NCBI GenBank assembly: GCA_046348585.1
Contig: JAXMDZ010000003.1
Location: 1-64,000 of the forward strand
Reading direction: 5' to 3'
DNA length: 64,000 bases
DNA from: JADZAI01 sp046348585
GTDB lineage: Bacteria; Pseudomonadota; Alphaproteobacteria; Micropepsales; Micropepsaceae
Part shown: positions 7,642 through 14,967 of the stretch, piece after piece
Layout of the letters: each line of letters opens with the position of its first letter
How positions within the stretch are numbered: the first letter of the stretch is position 1
Notes under the pieces: model-generated
What the model saw: only the letters and a program-made list of their open reading frames with translations
What the model was told of the DNA's origin: nothing
The model's database searches: none
Translations under genes and position numbers: made by a program

Positions 7642-8949
7642 ATGACCGCCACCCCATCCCCGTCCTCCGCCGCCTCCATCCGGTCGTTCTTCGCAAGCGG
7701 CCTGGGCGAGAGCGACCCCGAGCTTTTCGGCGCGATTTCCAAGGAATTGAAGCGCCAGCAGGACCAGATCGAGCTGATCGCCTCGGAGAACATCGTCTCG
7801 CGCGCGGTGCTTGAGGCGCAGGGTTCGGTGCTGACCAACAAATACGCCGAAGGCTATCCCGGCCGGCGCTATTACGGCGGCTGCGAGATGGTCGATATCG
7901 CCGAGACGCTGGCGATCGAGCGCGCCTGCCGCCTGTTCGACGCCAAATTCGCCAATGTGCAGCCCCATTCGGGCGCGCAGGCCAATCAGGCGGTGTTCCT
8001 GGCGGTCATGCAGCCGGGCGACACCTATATGGGCCTCAACCTGGCGGCGGGCGGTCACCTGACGCACGGCGCGCCCGCCAACATGTCGGGCAAGTGGTTC
8101 AAGCCGGTGCCTTATGGCGTGCGGCCCGACGACCACCGCATCGACATGGACGAGGTCGCGCGCCTCGCCCGCGAGAACCGGCCGAAACTCATCATCGCGG
8201 GCGGTTCGGCCTATCCGCGCATCATCGACTTCGCCGCCTTCCGCGCCATCGCGGACGAGGTGGGCGCGGTCTTCATGGTCGATATGGCGCATTTCGCCGG
8301 GCTGGTGGCGGGCGGAGCGCACCCCAACCCGCTCGAACACGCCCATGTGGTGACGACCACCACCCACAAGACGCTGCGCGGCCCGCGCGGCGGCATGATC
8401 CTGACCAATGACGAGGGCTTGGCGAAGAAGATCAACTCCGCCGTCTTCCCCGGCCTTCAGGGCGGGCCGCTGATGCATGTGATCGCCGCCAAGGCGGTCG
8501 CTTTCGGCGAGGCGCTGCGGCCGGACTTCAAGCTCTATGCCCGTAACGTCGTGGAGAACGCCAAGATCCTCGCCGCGACGCTGAAGGCGGGCGGGCTGGA
8601 TATCGTTTCGGGCGGCACCGACACGCATCTGATGCTGGTGGACCTGCGGCCGAAGAAGGTGACCGGCAAGGTCGCCGAGCACGCGCTGGAGCGCGCCCAC
8701 ATCACCGCCAACAAGAACGGCATTCCGTTCGATCCGGAGAAGCCGGCGCTCACCTCCGGCATTCGCCTCGGCTCGCCCGCCGGGACGACGCGCGGCTTCG
8801 GCACGGCCGAGTTCAAGCAGATCGGCGAGATGATCGTCGAGGTGCTGGACGGGCTCAACGCCAACAGCCCCGAAGGCAACACGCTGGTCGAGGAACGGGT
8901 GCGCGCCCGCGCGCTCGACCTCTGCGCCCGCTTCCCCATCTATAGCTAG
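7642..8949 (+). CDS. glyA: Serine hydroxymethyltransferase
   Basis: PLP enzyme of 435 aa interconverting serine and glycine with transfer of a one-carbon unit to tetrahydrofolate. Motifs are IELIASENIVSRAVLEAQGS, NKYAEGYPGRRYYGG and the PLP lysine K243 in VVTTTTHKTLRGPRGG. ATG 7642 is chosen because the extra upstream residues are not typical of the family. It heads the nrdR-rib-nusB-thiL gene run: nrdR starts 9 bp after its stop. This glyA-nrdR-ribD order is common in alphaproteobacteria. Confidence 0.97.
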   Translation: MTATPSPSSAASIRSFFASGLGESDPELFGAISKELKRQQDQIELIASENIVSRAVLEAQGSVLTNKYAEGYPGRRYYGGCEMVDIAETLAIERACRLFDAKFANVQPHSGAQANQAVFLAVMQPGDTYMGLNLAAGGHLTHGAPANMSGKWFKPVPYGVRPDDHRIDMDEVARLARENRPKLIIAGGSAYPRIIDFAAFRAIADEVGAVFMVDMAHFAGLVAGGAHPNPLEHAHVVTTTTHKTLRGPRGGMILTNDEGLAKKINSAVFPGLQGGPLMHVIAAKAVAFGEALRPDFKLYARNVVENAKILAATLKAGGLDIVSGGTDTHLMLVDLRPKKVTGKVAEHALERAHITANKNGIPFDPEKPALTSGIRLGSPAGTTRGFGTAEFKQIGEMIVEVLDGLNANSPEGNTLVEERVRARALDLCARFPIYS

Positions 8950-8958
8950 GACGATCCC

Positions 8959-9438
8959 ATGCGCTGTCCCTTCTGCGGATCGGAAGAAACACAGGTCAAG
9001 GACAGCCGTCCCACCGAGGACAACACGGCGATCCGCCGCCGCCGCTTCTGCCCGGCCTGCAATGCGCGCTTCACCACCTTCGAGCGCGTGCAGCTGCGCG
9101 AGCTGACGGTGGTCAAGAAGCACGGCAAGCGCGAGGCCTTCGACCGCGACAAGCTGTTCCGCTCGATCGAGAAGGCGGTGCGCAAGCGCCCCGTCGAGCC
9201 GGAGCGCGTGGAGCGGCTGGTTTCCTCGATCGTGCGCCGCCTTGAGAGCATGGGCGAGACCGACATCGACTCCAAGGAGATCGGCGCGCTGGTGATGGAG
9301 GGGCTGAAGACCCTCGATCCGGTCGCCTATGTCCGCTTCGCCTCGGTCTATCGCAATTTCCGCGAAGTGAACGACTTCGAGAAATTCGTCGATCAGCAAT
9401 ACGGACGGGGCGGCGGTGACGGACGCCGCGAGGACTGA
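8959..9438 (+). CDS. nrdR: Ribonucleotide reductase repressor NrdR
   Basis: 159 aa repressor that senses ATP/dATP and represses ribonucleotide reductase genes through NrdR boxes. The N-terminal zinc ribbon has C3, C6, C31 and C34 (MRCPFCGSEETQVKDSR and RRRRFCPACNARFTTFE). An ATP-cone domain follows (VVKKHGKREAFDRDKLFRS to VAYVRFASVYRNF). The length is typical. It overlaps the start of ribD by 23 bases if the GTG at 9416 is used. No NrdR target is in this window. Confidence 0.96.
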   Translation: MRCPFCGSEETQVKDSRPTEDNTAIRRRRFCPACNARFTTFERVQLRELTVVKKHGKREAFDRDKLFRSIEKAVRKRPVEPERVERLVSSIVRRLESMGETDIDSKEIGALVMEGLKTLDPVAYVRFASVYRNFREVNDFEKFVDQQYGRGGGDGRRED

Positions 9439-10531
9439 CGCCCGCCATATGGCGGCGGCGCTGCTGCTGGCGCGCCGCGGCCTCGGCCGGACGTGGCCGA
9501 ATCCTTCCGTCGGCTGCGTCGTTACGGATGCGGCGGGCCGCGTCGCCGGACGCGGCTGGACCCAGCCTTCGGGCCGCCCGCACGCCGAGACAGAGGCGCT
9601 GAAAGAGGCGGGGCTGCGCGCCAAGGGCGGCACCGCCTATGTGACGCTGGAGCCTTGCGCCCATCACGGCAAGACGCCGCCCTGCGCCGACGCGCTGATC
9701 GCCGCCGGGGTGGCGCGGGTGGTGGCGGCGATCCGGGACCCCGATCCGCGCACCGCCGGACAGGGCTTCGCGCGGCTGGAGGCGGCCGGGATCGCGGTGA
9801 CGACCGGCGTGCTGGCCGCCGAGGCAGTGGAGGTCACGGCGGGGTTCCTGACCCGCGTCCTCAAGGGCCGCCCCTTTTTCACGCTCAAGACCGCGATGAC
9901 GCTGGACGGGCGGATCGCCGCCCATAACGGGGCGAGCCGCTGGATCACCGGCGAGGCGGCGCGGGCGCGCGGCCACCTGTTGCGGGCCGAAAGCGACGCG
10001 GTGCTGGCCGGGATCGGCACGGCGATCGCCGACGATCCGATGCTGGATGTACGCCTGCCGGGCCTGGAAGACCGCAGGCCGGTGCGCATCGTCGCCGACG
10101 CACGGCTGCGCCTGCCGCTGACCTCGCGCCTCGCCCGAACGGCACGCGCCCAGCCGCTCTGGCTGCTGGCCCGTCCCGACGCCGACCGGGGGCGGGCGGC
10201 GGCGTTCCGCGATCTCGGGGCCGAGATCGTCGGCGTCCCAGTGACGGAGACGGGCGAACTCGACCTCGCGCGGGCGGCGGCGGCGCTGGGCGAGCGCGGC
10301 CTGACGCGGGTGCTGGTCGAAGGCGGCGGGCGGATCGCCGGGGCGCTGATCAGGGCCGGGCTGATCGACCGGATCGTCGCCTTCCGGTCGGGGCTGGTCA
10401 TGGGCGGCGACGGTCTCGCCTCGATCGCCGCAATGGGGGTGGACAGCCCCGAGGCCGCGCCGCGCTTCGATCTGGTCCGCACCGAGCGGGCCGGAGAAGA
10501 CGTTCTGGAAACCTGGGCGGCGCGCGCGTAG
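9416..10531 (+). CDS. ribD: Bifunctional riboflavin-specific deaminase / reductase
   Basis: 371 aa two-domain enzyme for the second and third steps of riboflavin synthesis. The N-terminal deaminase has the zinc/catalytic motif PHAETEAL and PCAHHGKTPPCADALI. The C-terminal reductase starts around residue 145 (FFTLKTAMTLDGRIAAHNGA) and includes SRWITGEAARARGHLLRAES. The frame opens at GTG 9416, inside nrdR; ATG 9449 is an alternative that removes 11 residues. It starts the rib block ribD-ribE-ribB-ribH, which continues 10 bp downstream. Confidence 0.95.
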   Translation: MTDAARTDARHMAAALLLARRGLGRTWPNPSVGCVVTDAAGRVAGRGWTQPSGRPHAETEALKEAGLRAKGGTAYVTLEPCAHHGKTPPCADALIAAGVARVVAAIRDPDPRTAGQGFARLEAAGIAVTTGVLAAEAVEVTAGFLTRVLKGRPFFTLKTAMTLDGRIAAHNGASRWITGEAARARGHLLRAESDAVLAGIGTAIADDPMLDVRLPGLEDRRPVRIVADARLRLPLTSRLARTARAQPLWLLARPDADRGRAAAFRDLGAEIVGVPVTETGELDLARAAAALGERGLTRVLVEGGGRIAGALIRAGLIDRIVAFRSGLVMGGDGLASIAAMGVDSPEAAPRFDLVRTERAGEDVLETWAARA

Positions 10532-10541
10532 AAGAACGCGC

Positions 10542-11141
10542 ATGTTCACCGGCATCATCACCGACAAGGGCCGCGTGCGGGCGATCTCGAAGCCCGGCGA
10601 CACGCTCATCGAAATCGACACGTCCTACGACGTGGCGGGCATCGCCATCGGCGCCTCGATCGCCTGTTCGGGGCCGTGCCTGACCGTCGTGCGGCGCGGC
10701 GTCACCGACGGGCAGGGCTGGTTCGCGGTCGAGGCCTCGGCCGAGACGCTGTCGAAGACGACCATCGGCGACTGGAAAGTGGGAACGCCGGTCAATCTGG
10801 AGCGGGCGCTGCGGGTCGGCGACGAGCTGGGCGGCCATATCGTCAGCGGCCATGTCGACGGCGTCGGCACGGTGCTGTCGGTCCGCCCCGAGGGTCAGTC
10901 GTGGCGCTTCAGCTTCCGCGCGCCGGCCGAACTGATGCGCTACATCGCGCACAAGGGCTCCATCGCCATCGACGGCGTGTCGCTGACCGTCAACGAGGTC
11001 GAGGGCGACATTTTCGGGGTCAACATCATCCCCCACACCTTCACGGAGACGACCTTCGGGCAGATGACGCAGGGACAGCGCATCAATCTGGAGATCGACG
11101 CGCTGGCGCGCTACGTGGAACGCATCAGAACCGCGAATTGA
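10542..11141 (+). CDS. ribE: Riboflavin synthase, alpha subunit
   Basis: 199 aa enzyme that dismutates two 6,7-dimethyl-8-ribityllumazine molecules to riboflavin. It shows the diagnostic start MFTGIITDKGRV and the two tandem lumazine-binding barrels: the first around residues 1-95 with SIACSGPCLTVV, the second from about 96 with GHIVSGHVDGVG and SIAIDGVSLTVNEVEGD. The length is standard. It begins 10 bp after ribD and is followed after 14 bp by the ribB-type gene. Confidence 0.96.
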   Translation: MFTGIITDKGRVRAISKPGDTLIEIDTSYDVAGIAIGASIACSGPCLTVVRRGVTDGQGWFAVEASAETLSKTTIGDWKVGTPVNLERALRVGDELGGHIVSGHVDGVGTVLSVRPEGQSWRFSFRAPAELMRYIAHKGSIAIDGVSLTVNEVEGDIFGVNIIPHTFTETTFGQMTQGQRINLEIDALARYVERIRTAN

Positions 11142-11155
11142 AGGCGCGCGCCGCC

Positions 11156-12277
11156 ATGAACGAATACACCGACTACATTTCCTCGATCGAAGACGTCATC
11201 GAGGACGCCCGCAACGGGCGCATGTTCATCCTGGTCGACGCCGAGGACCGCGAGAACGAGGGCGACCTCATTATCCCGGCCCAGATGGCGACGCCGCAGG
11301 CGATCAACTTCATGGCGAAGTTCGGCCGCGGCCTGATCTGTCTGGCGCTGAACGGCGAGCGGGCCGAGAAGCTGCGCCTCAATCCGATGGCGATGGACAA
11401 CCGCACTCGCCACGGCACCGCCTTCACGGTGTCGATCGAGGCGAAGGAGGGCATCTCCACCGGCATCTCCGCGCACGACCGCGCGCACACGATTTCGGTC
11501 GCCATCGACGCGACCAAGGGGCCGGACGATCTGGTCTCGCCCGGCCATGTGTTCCCGCTGGTCGCGCGCACCGGCGGCGTGCTGGTGCGCACCGGCCATA
11601 CCGAGGCGGCGGTCGATATCTCGCGGCTCGCCGGGCTTTATCCCGCCGGCGTCATCTGCGAGATCATGAACGACGACGGCACCATGGCCCGCCTGCCGGA
11701 CCTCGTGCCCTTCGCCCAACTGCACGGGCTGAAAATCGGCACCATCGCCGACCTCATCGCCTATCGCCGCAAATACGACCACCCGATCAAGCGCGAGATC
11801 GAGACCGAGATCGAGAGCGAGTATGGCGGCAAGTTCAAGCTGTATCTCTATGTGAACACGCTGGAATACGCCGAGCATATCGCGCTGGTGAAGGGCGACG
11901 TGACCGCTCCCGGCCCGGTGCCGGTGCGCATGCATGCGCTCAACGTGTTCGACGATCTGTTCGCCGCCAAGGGCGGGCGCAACGACCTGCTGCGCCAGTC
12001 GATGCGCGAGATCGCCAGGGACGGGCGCGGGGTCATCGTGCTGATCCGCGACACCAAGGACACTGCGATTTCGGAATATCTGCGCGGCTACGACGACATC
12101 GAGGCGCAGCGCAGCGGGCTGCTGAAGGAATACGGCGTCGGCGCGCAGATCCTGCTCGATCTCGGCATCAAGGAGATGGAGCTGATGACCCGCTCGCAGG
12201 GCAAGACCATCGTCGGCATCGACGGTTACGGCCTGACCGTGACCGGCTACCGGAACATCCCGAAGGAAGAATCCTGA
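11156..12277 (+). CDS. ribB: 3,4-dihydroxy-2-butanone-4-phosphate synthase with degenerate GTP cyclohydrolase II domain (RibBX type)
   Basis: 373 aa protein. The N-terminal half (about residues 10-205) is an intact DHBP synthase that makes the four-carbon precursor of lumazine: FILVDAEDRENEGDLIIPAQ, RHGTAFTVSIEAKEGIST and GHTEAAVDISRLAG. The C-terminal half has the GTP cyclohydrolase II fold but not its zinc site. The family segment that normally carries three zinc cysteines after the substrate Arg reads PVRMHALNVFDDLFAAKGG, with no Cys. The second half is therefore probably catalytically dead, as in the RibBX proteins described in rhizobia, and a separate RibA is needed elsewhere. Operon position between ribE and ribH fits. 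Confidence 0.92.
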   Translation: MNEYTDYISSIEDVIEDARNGRMFILVDAEDRENEGDLIIPAQMATPQAINFMAKFGRGLICLALNGERAEKLRLNPMAMDNRTRHGTAFTVSIEAKEGISTGISAHDRAHTISVAIDATKGPDDLVSPGHVFPLVARTGGVLVRTGHTEAAVDISRLAGLYPAGVICEIMNDDGTMARLPDLVPFAQLHGLKIGTIADLIAYRRKYDHPIKREIETEIESEYGGKFKLYLYVNTLEYAEHIALVKGDVTAPGPVPVRMHALNVFDDLFAAKGGRNDLLRQSMREIARDGRGVIVLIRDTKDTAISEYLRGYDDIEAQRSGLLKEYGVGAQILLDLGIKEMELMTRSQGKTIVGIDGYGLTVTGYRNIPKEES

Positions 12278-12278
12278 C

Positions 12279-12737
12279 ATGGCCGCCAAGCCGCATCTCC
12301 TCATCGTCGAGGCGCGCTTCTACGACGACATCTCCGACGCGCTGTTCGAGGGCGCGCGCATGGCGCTGGAGCAGGCGGGCGCGACCTGGGAGCGGGTCAG
12401 CGTGCCGGGCGCGCTGGAGATCCCCTATGCGATCCGCATGGCGGTCGAGGCCTCGGACGAGGAGACGCTGAAGCGGCCCTTCGACGGCTACGTCGCGCTC
12501 GGCTGCGTGATCCGGGGCGAGACGACCCACTACGAGATCGTCTCCAACGAGTCGGCGCGCGGGATCATGACGCTGACGCTGGAAGGCGTCGCCATCGGCA
12601 ACGGCATCCTGACCGTCGAGGACGAGGAGCAGGCCTGGGAACGGGCGAGCGCCGAGAAGCTGGACAAGGGCGGCGGGGCGGCGGCGGCGGCCCTCGCCAT
12701 GATCGTCTGGCGGCGCCAGCTGGGCCTCGAGGCATGA
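12279..12737 (+). CDS. ribH: 6,7-dimethyl-8-ribityllumazine synthase
   Basis: 152 aa lumazine synthase. It joins DHBP with the ribitylamino-pyrimidine from RibD. Seen motifs are VEARFYDDISDALFEGA, VSVPGALEIPYAI, ALGCVIRGETTHYEIV with the catalytic His, and GIMTLTLEGVAIGNGILTVE. The start lies 1 bp after the ribB stop, and the end overlaps nusB by 4 bases (ATGA). This tight packing indicates one polycistronic transcript. Confidence 0.96.
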   Translation: MAAKPHLLIVEARFYDDISDALFEGARMALEQAGATWERVSVPGALEIPYAIRMAVEASDEETLKRPFDGYVALGCVIRGETTHYEIVSNESARGIMTLTLEGVAIGNGILTVEDEEQAWERASAEKLDKGGGAAAAALAMIVWRRQLGLEA

Positions 12738-13213
12738 GCAAGCCGCGCATCACGCGCAGCCGCGCCCGGCTCGCCGCGGCGCAGGCTCTGTACCAGATGG
12801 AGTTCGGCGGCGAGGACGCGGGCGAGGTGGTCGCCGAGTTCCGCTCGCACCGCCTGGGTTTCGGCGAGGACGCGGCGCAGGGCGAGACGCTCGCCGACGC
12901 GGACGAGAAGCTGTTCGCGGACATCGTCAACGGCGTCGTGGCGCGGCAGGTCGAGATCGACCGGGCGCTCGCCGGGACGCTGGCGGCGGGCTGGCCGCTG
13001 GAGCGCATCGACGCGACGCTGCGGGCCGTGTTCCGGGCCGCGGCCTACGAGCTGCTCGGCCGCGCCGACGTTCCGGCCAAGGTCGTGCTGGACGAGTATA
13101 TCCGCGTGACCGACGCCTTCTTCGGCGGCGACGAGGTGAAATTCGCCAACGGCGTTCTCAATACGCTCGCCCGGCGGCTGAGGCCGGACGAGTTCGCAGA
13201 CGCGGCCCGGTGA
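12734..13213 (+). CDS. nusB: Transcription antitermination factor NusB
   Basis: 159 aa all-helical RNA-binding protein that binds boxA with NusE (ribosomal protein S10) in rRNA antitermination. The motifs are SRARLAAAQALYQMEFGG at the N-terminus and the C-terminal half LERIDATLRAVFRAAAYELL followed by VVLDEYIRVTDAFFGGDEVK and FANGVLNTLARRL. The ribH-nusB-thiL order is widespread in Proteobacteria. Its stop overlaps the GTG start of thiL. Confidence 0.96.
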   Translation: MSKPRITRSRARLAAAQALYQMEFGGEDAGEVVAEFRSHRLGFGEDAAQGETLADADEKLFADIVNGVVARQVEIDRALAGTLAAGWPLERIDATLRAVFRAAAYELLGRADVPAKVVLDEYIRVTDAFFGGDEVKFANGVLNTLARRLRPDEFADAAR

Positions 13214-14196
13214 CGGGCGCGGGCGAATTCGATCTCATCGCGCGGCATTTCGCGCCGCTGAGCGCCGCCGCGCCGCTGGCTTTCGGCCTGAGCGACGATG
13301 CGGCGATGATCCGTCCGCGCAAGGGGCGCAGCCTGGTGGTGACGGCGGACGCCATCGTCGCGGGCGTCCACTTCCTGCCCGGCGATCCGCCCGATCTCGT
13401 CGCCCGCAAGCTGCTGAGGGTCAATCTCTCCGATCTCGCCGCCAAGGGCGCGACGCCGCGCGGCTATCTGCTGACGGCGGTGTTCCCGCGCGGCGTCGCG
13501 CCGGGCTGGATCGCCGCCTTCGCGAAAGGCCTCAAGGCCGACCAGAAGCGCTTCGGCGTCGTCCTGCTGGGCGGGGACACGGTGGCGACGCCCGGCCCCG
13601 CGACGTTCGGCGTGACCATGTATGGCGAGGTTCCGGGGACCGCCATGCTGCGCCGGGCGGGGGCTCGGGTGGGGGATATTGTCTGCGTCAGCGGCACTAT
13701 CGGGGATGGCGGGTTCGGGCTGGAGGAGAGCCTCCGTCCGCACGCGGGCCTGACGCCGGCGCAGCGGCGGTTCCTTGTCGGGCGCTACCGGCTGCCGCAG
13801 CCGCGGAGCGGGCTGGGGCCGGCGTTGCGGGGGATCGCCAGCGCCGCGCTCGACGTGTCGGACGGGCTGGTTCAGGACTTGGGACATATCGCTCGCCAGT
13901 CGGGCGTGCGCCTGACGATCCGGGCGGGCGAGGCGCCGCTGTCGGCGGCCGGGCGGGCCATCGTGCGGGGCGACCCGGCGGCGCTCGGCCGGGCGCTCGG
14001 GGCCGGGGACGACTACGAGATCGCCTTTACCGTGCCGCCGCGCCGTCTGGCGGCGGTGCAGGCGGCTTCGCGCCGGGCTGGGGTGGCGGTGACGGCGATC
14101 GGCGTCGTGGAGCGGGGGGCGGGGGTGCGGGTGCTCGGGCCGGACGGTGCGGACATGGCGCTGGCGGCGGGCGGTTTCGACCATTTCGCCCGCTAA
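13210..14196 (+). CDS. thiL: Thiamine-monophosphate kinase
   Basis: 328 aa ATP-dependent kinase converting thiamine monophosphate to the active diphosphate. Motifs are GLSDDAAMIRP, the metal-binding VTADAIVAGVHFLP, KLLRVNLSDLAAKGATPRGY, VVLLGGDTVATPGP, and DVSDGLVQDLGHIARQSGV. The start codon is GTG, overlapping the nusB stop (GTGA), which suggests translational coupling. Several loci show a short TMP kinase at this position, so the call is secure. Confidence 0.95.
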   Translation: MTGAGEFDLIARHFAPLSAAAPLAFGLSDDAAMIRPRKGRSLVVTADAIVAGVHFLPGDPPDLVARKLLRVNLSDLAAKGATPRGYLLTAVFPRGVAPGWIAAFAKGLKADQKRFGVVLLGGDTVATPGPATFGVTMYGEVPGTAMLRRAGARVGDIVCVSGTIGDGGFGLEESLRPHAGLTPAQRRFLVGRYRLPQPRSGLGPALRGIASAALDVSDGLVQDLGHIARQSGVRLTIRAGEAPLSAAGRAIVRGDPAALGRALGAGDDYEIAFTVPPRRLAAVQAASRRAGVAVTAIGVVERGAGVRVLGPDGADMALAAGGFDHFAR

Positions 14197-14232
14197 CCCG
14201 CGCTTAAGCGGTTGGCGGCGAGACTGCGGCCC

Positions 14233-14754
14233 ATGCGCCTTGCCGTTCTCGCCTTTGCCGTCCTGCTGGCCGCCGCGCCTGCTTTCGCCTCCGGCGGGGG
14301 AGAGGAAGGCGGGGAGGGCGGCCATGGGGCGGCGGAAGGCGAGGGGGAGAAGGCCAATCCCGGCGACCTCAACGCCCTGGAGCTGCCGATGCTGGTCGCG
14401 CCGGTGACGGTCAACGGCCGCCTTTACCACTACGCCTATATGCGGGTGCTGCTGCGGGCCAAGGACGGCGATACCGCCGCCAAGGCGCGCGACAAGGTTC
14501 CCTACATCATGGACGCCATGCTGCGGGAGACCCATCGGGAATCGATCGCGCTGGGGGGCGATCCCAAGGTCATCGACGGCGACGGGCTGAAAAAGCGGCT
14601 TCTGACGGCCGCCGAGGCCATCGTCGGGACCGGGGCGTTCACCGAAATCAGCTTCCGCGACACCATCCAGACCGACGATCCCTCGCTGAACCCGCTGCCG
14701 CCCATCGAGGAGCCGGAACCCGAGCCGAAGGCCGCGGCCCCCGCGACCCACTGA
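14233..14754 (+). CDS. Exported FliL-like protein of unknown role
   Basis: 173 aa protein with a signal peptide (MRLAVLAFAVLLAAAPAFA, cut after AFA), a low-complexity Gly/Glu linker to about residue 45, a folded central part and a Pro/Glu-rich tail. The central part (LEVPMLV-like start LNALELPMLVAPVTVNGRLY, then KVPYIMDAMLRETHRESI, DGLKKRLLTAAEAIVGTG and ITEISFRDTIQTD-like end) follows the spacing of FliL periplasmic domains. FliL itself has an N-terminal membrane anchor rather than a cleavable signal. It lies 36 bp after thiL, with a CTAA-N7-TTAA motif between. A function at the flagellar stator is possible but unproven. ATG 14233 gives the signal peptide. Confidence 0.7.
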   Translation: MRLAVLAFAVLLAAAPAFASGGGEEGGEGGHGAAEGEGEKANPGDLNALELPMLVAPVTVNGRLYHYAYMRVLLRAKDGDTAAKARDKVPYIMDAMLRETHRESIALGGDPKVIDGDGLKKRLLTAAEAIVGTGAFTEISFRDTIQTDDPSLNPLPPIEEPEPEPKAAAPATH

Positions 14755-14811
14755 GGGCAGGGTTCGGGACAGGGTTATCCCGGCGTTGCCATCACCCTCC
14801 GCATTTGGCAT

Positions 14812-14866
14812 AAGCCCCGCGCTTCTCAGTGGGGGGCTGGCCGCAGACGCGGCCGGGAGGGGCTTT
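14812..14866 (+). terminator. Possible branched hairpin terminator before hppA
   Basis: An outer stem AAGCCCC (14812-14818) pairs with GGGGCTT (14859-14865), and an inner stem GGCCGC/GCGGCC (14839-14844 with 14849-14854) sits inside. A short TTT follows. It lies in the 213 bp gap between the FliL-like gene and hppA. The rest of the gap shows no clear promoter or RNA element to me. Confidence 0.35.
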
Positions 14867-14967
14867 CCCGCTGGCGCTCGGATGGAAGCGGCTTTTGGGG
14901 TGCGCAACAGCGATTGCGCCTGCAACCGGCCAAGTCCGACCTTCGACATTCAATCGAGAGGTCAGCC

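Noticed and set aside
9416..12737. FMN riboswitch controlling the rib genes
   Set aside because: The rib genes are joined to nrdR without a leader: ribD starts inside nrdR. No conserved RFN elements are seen in the window.
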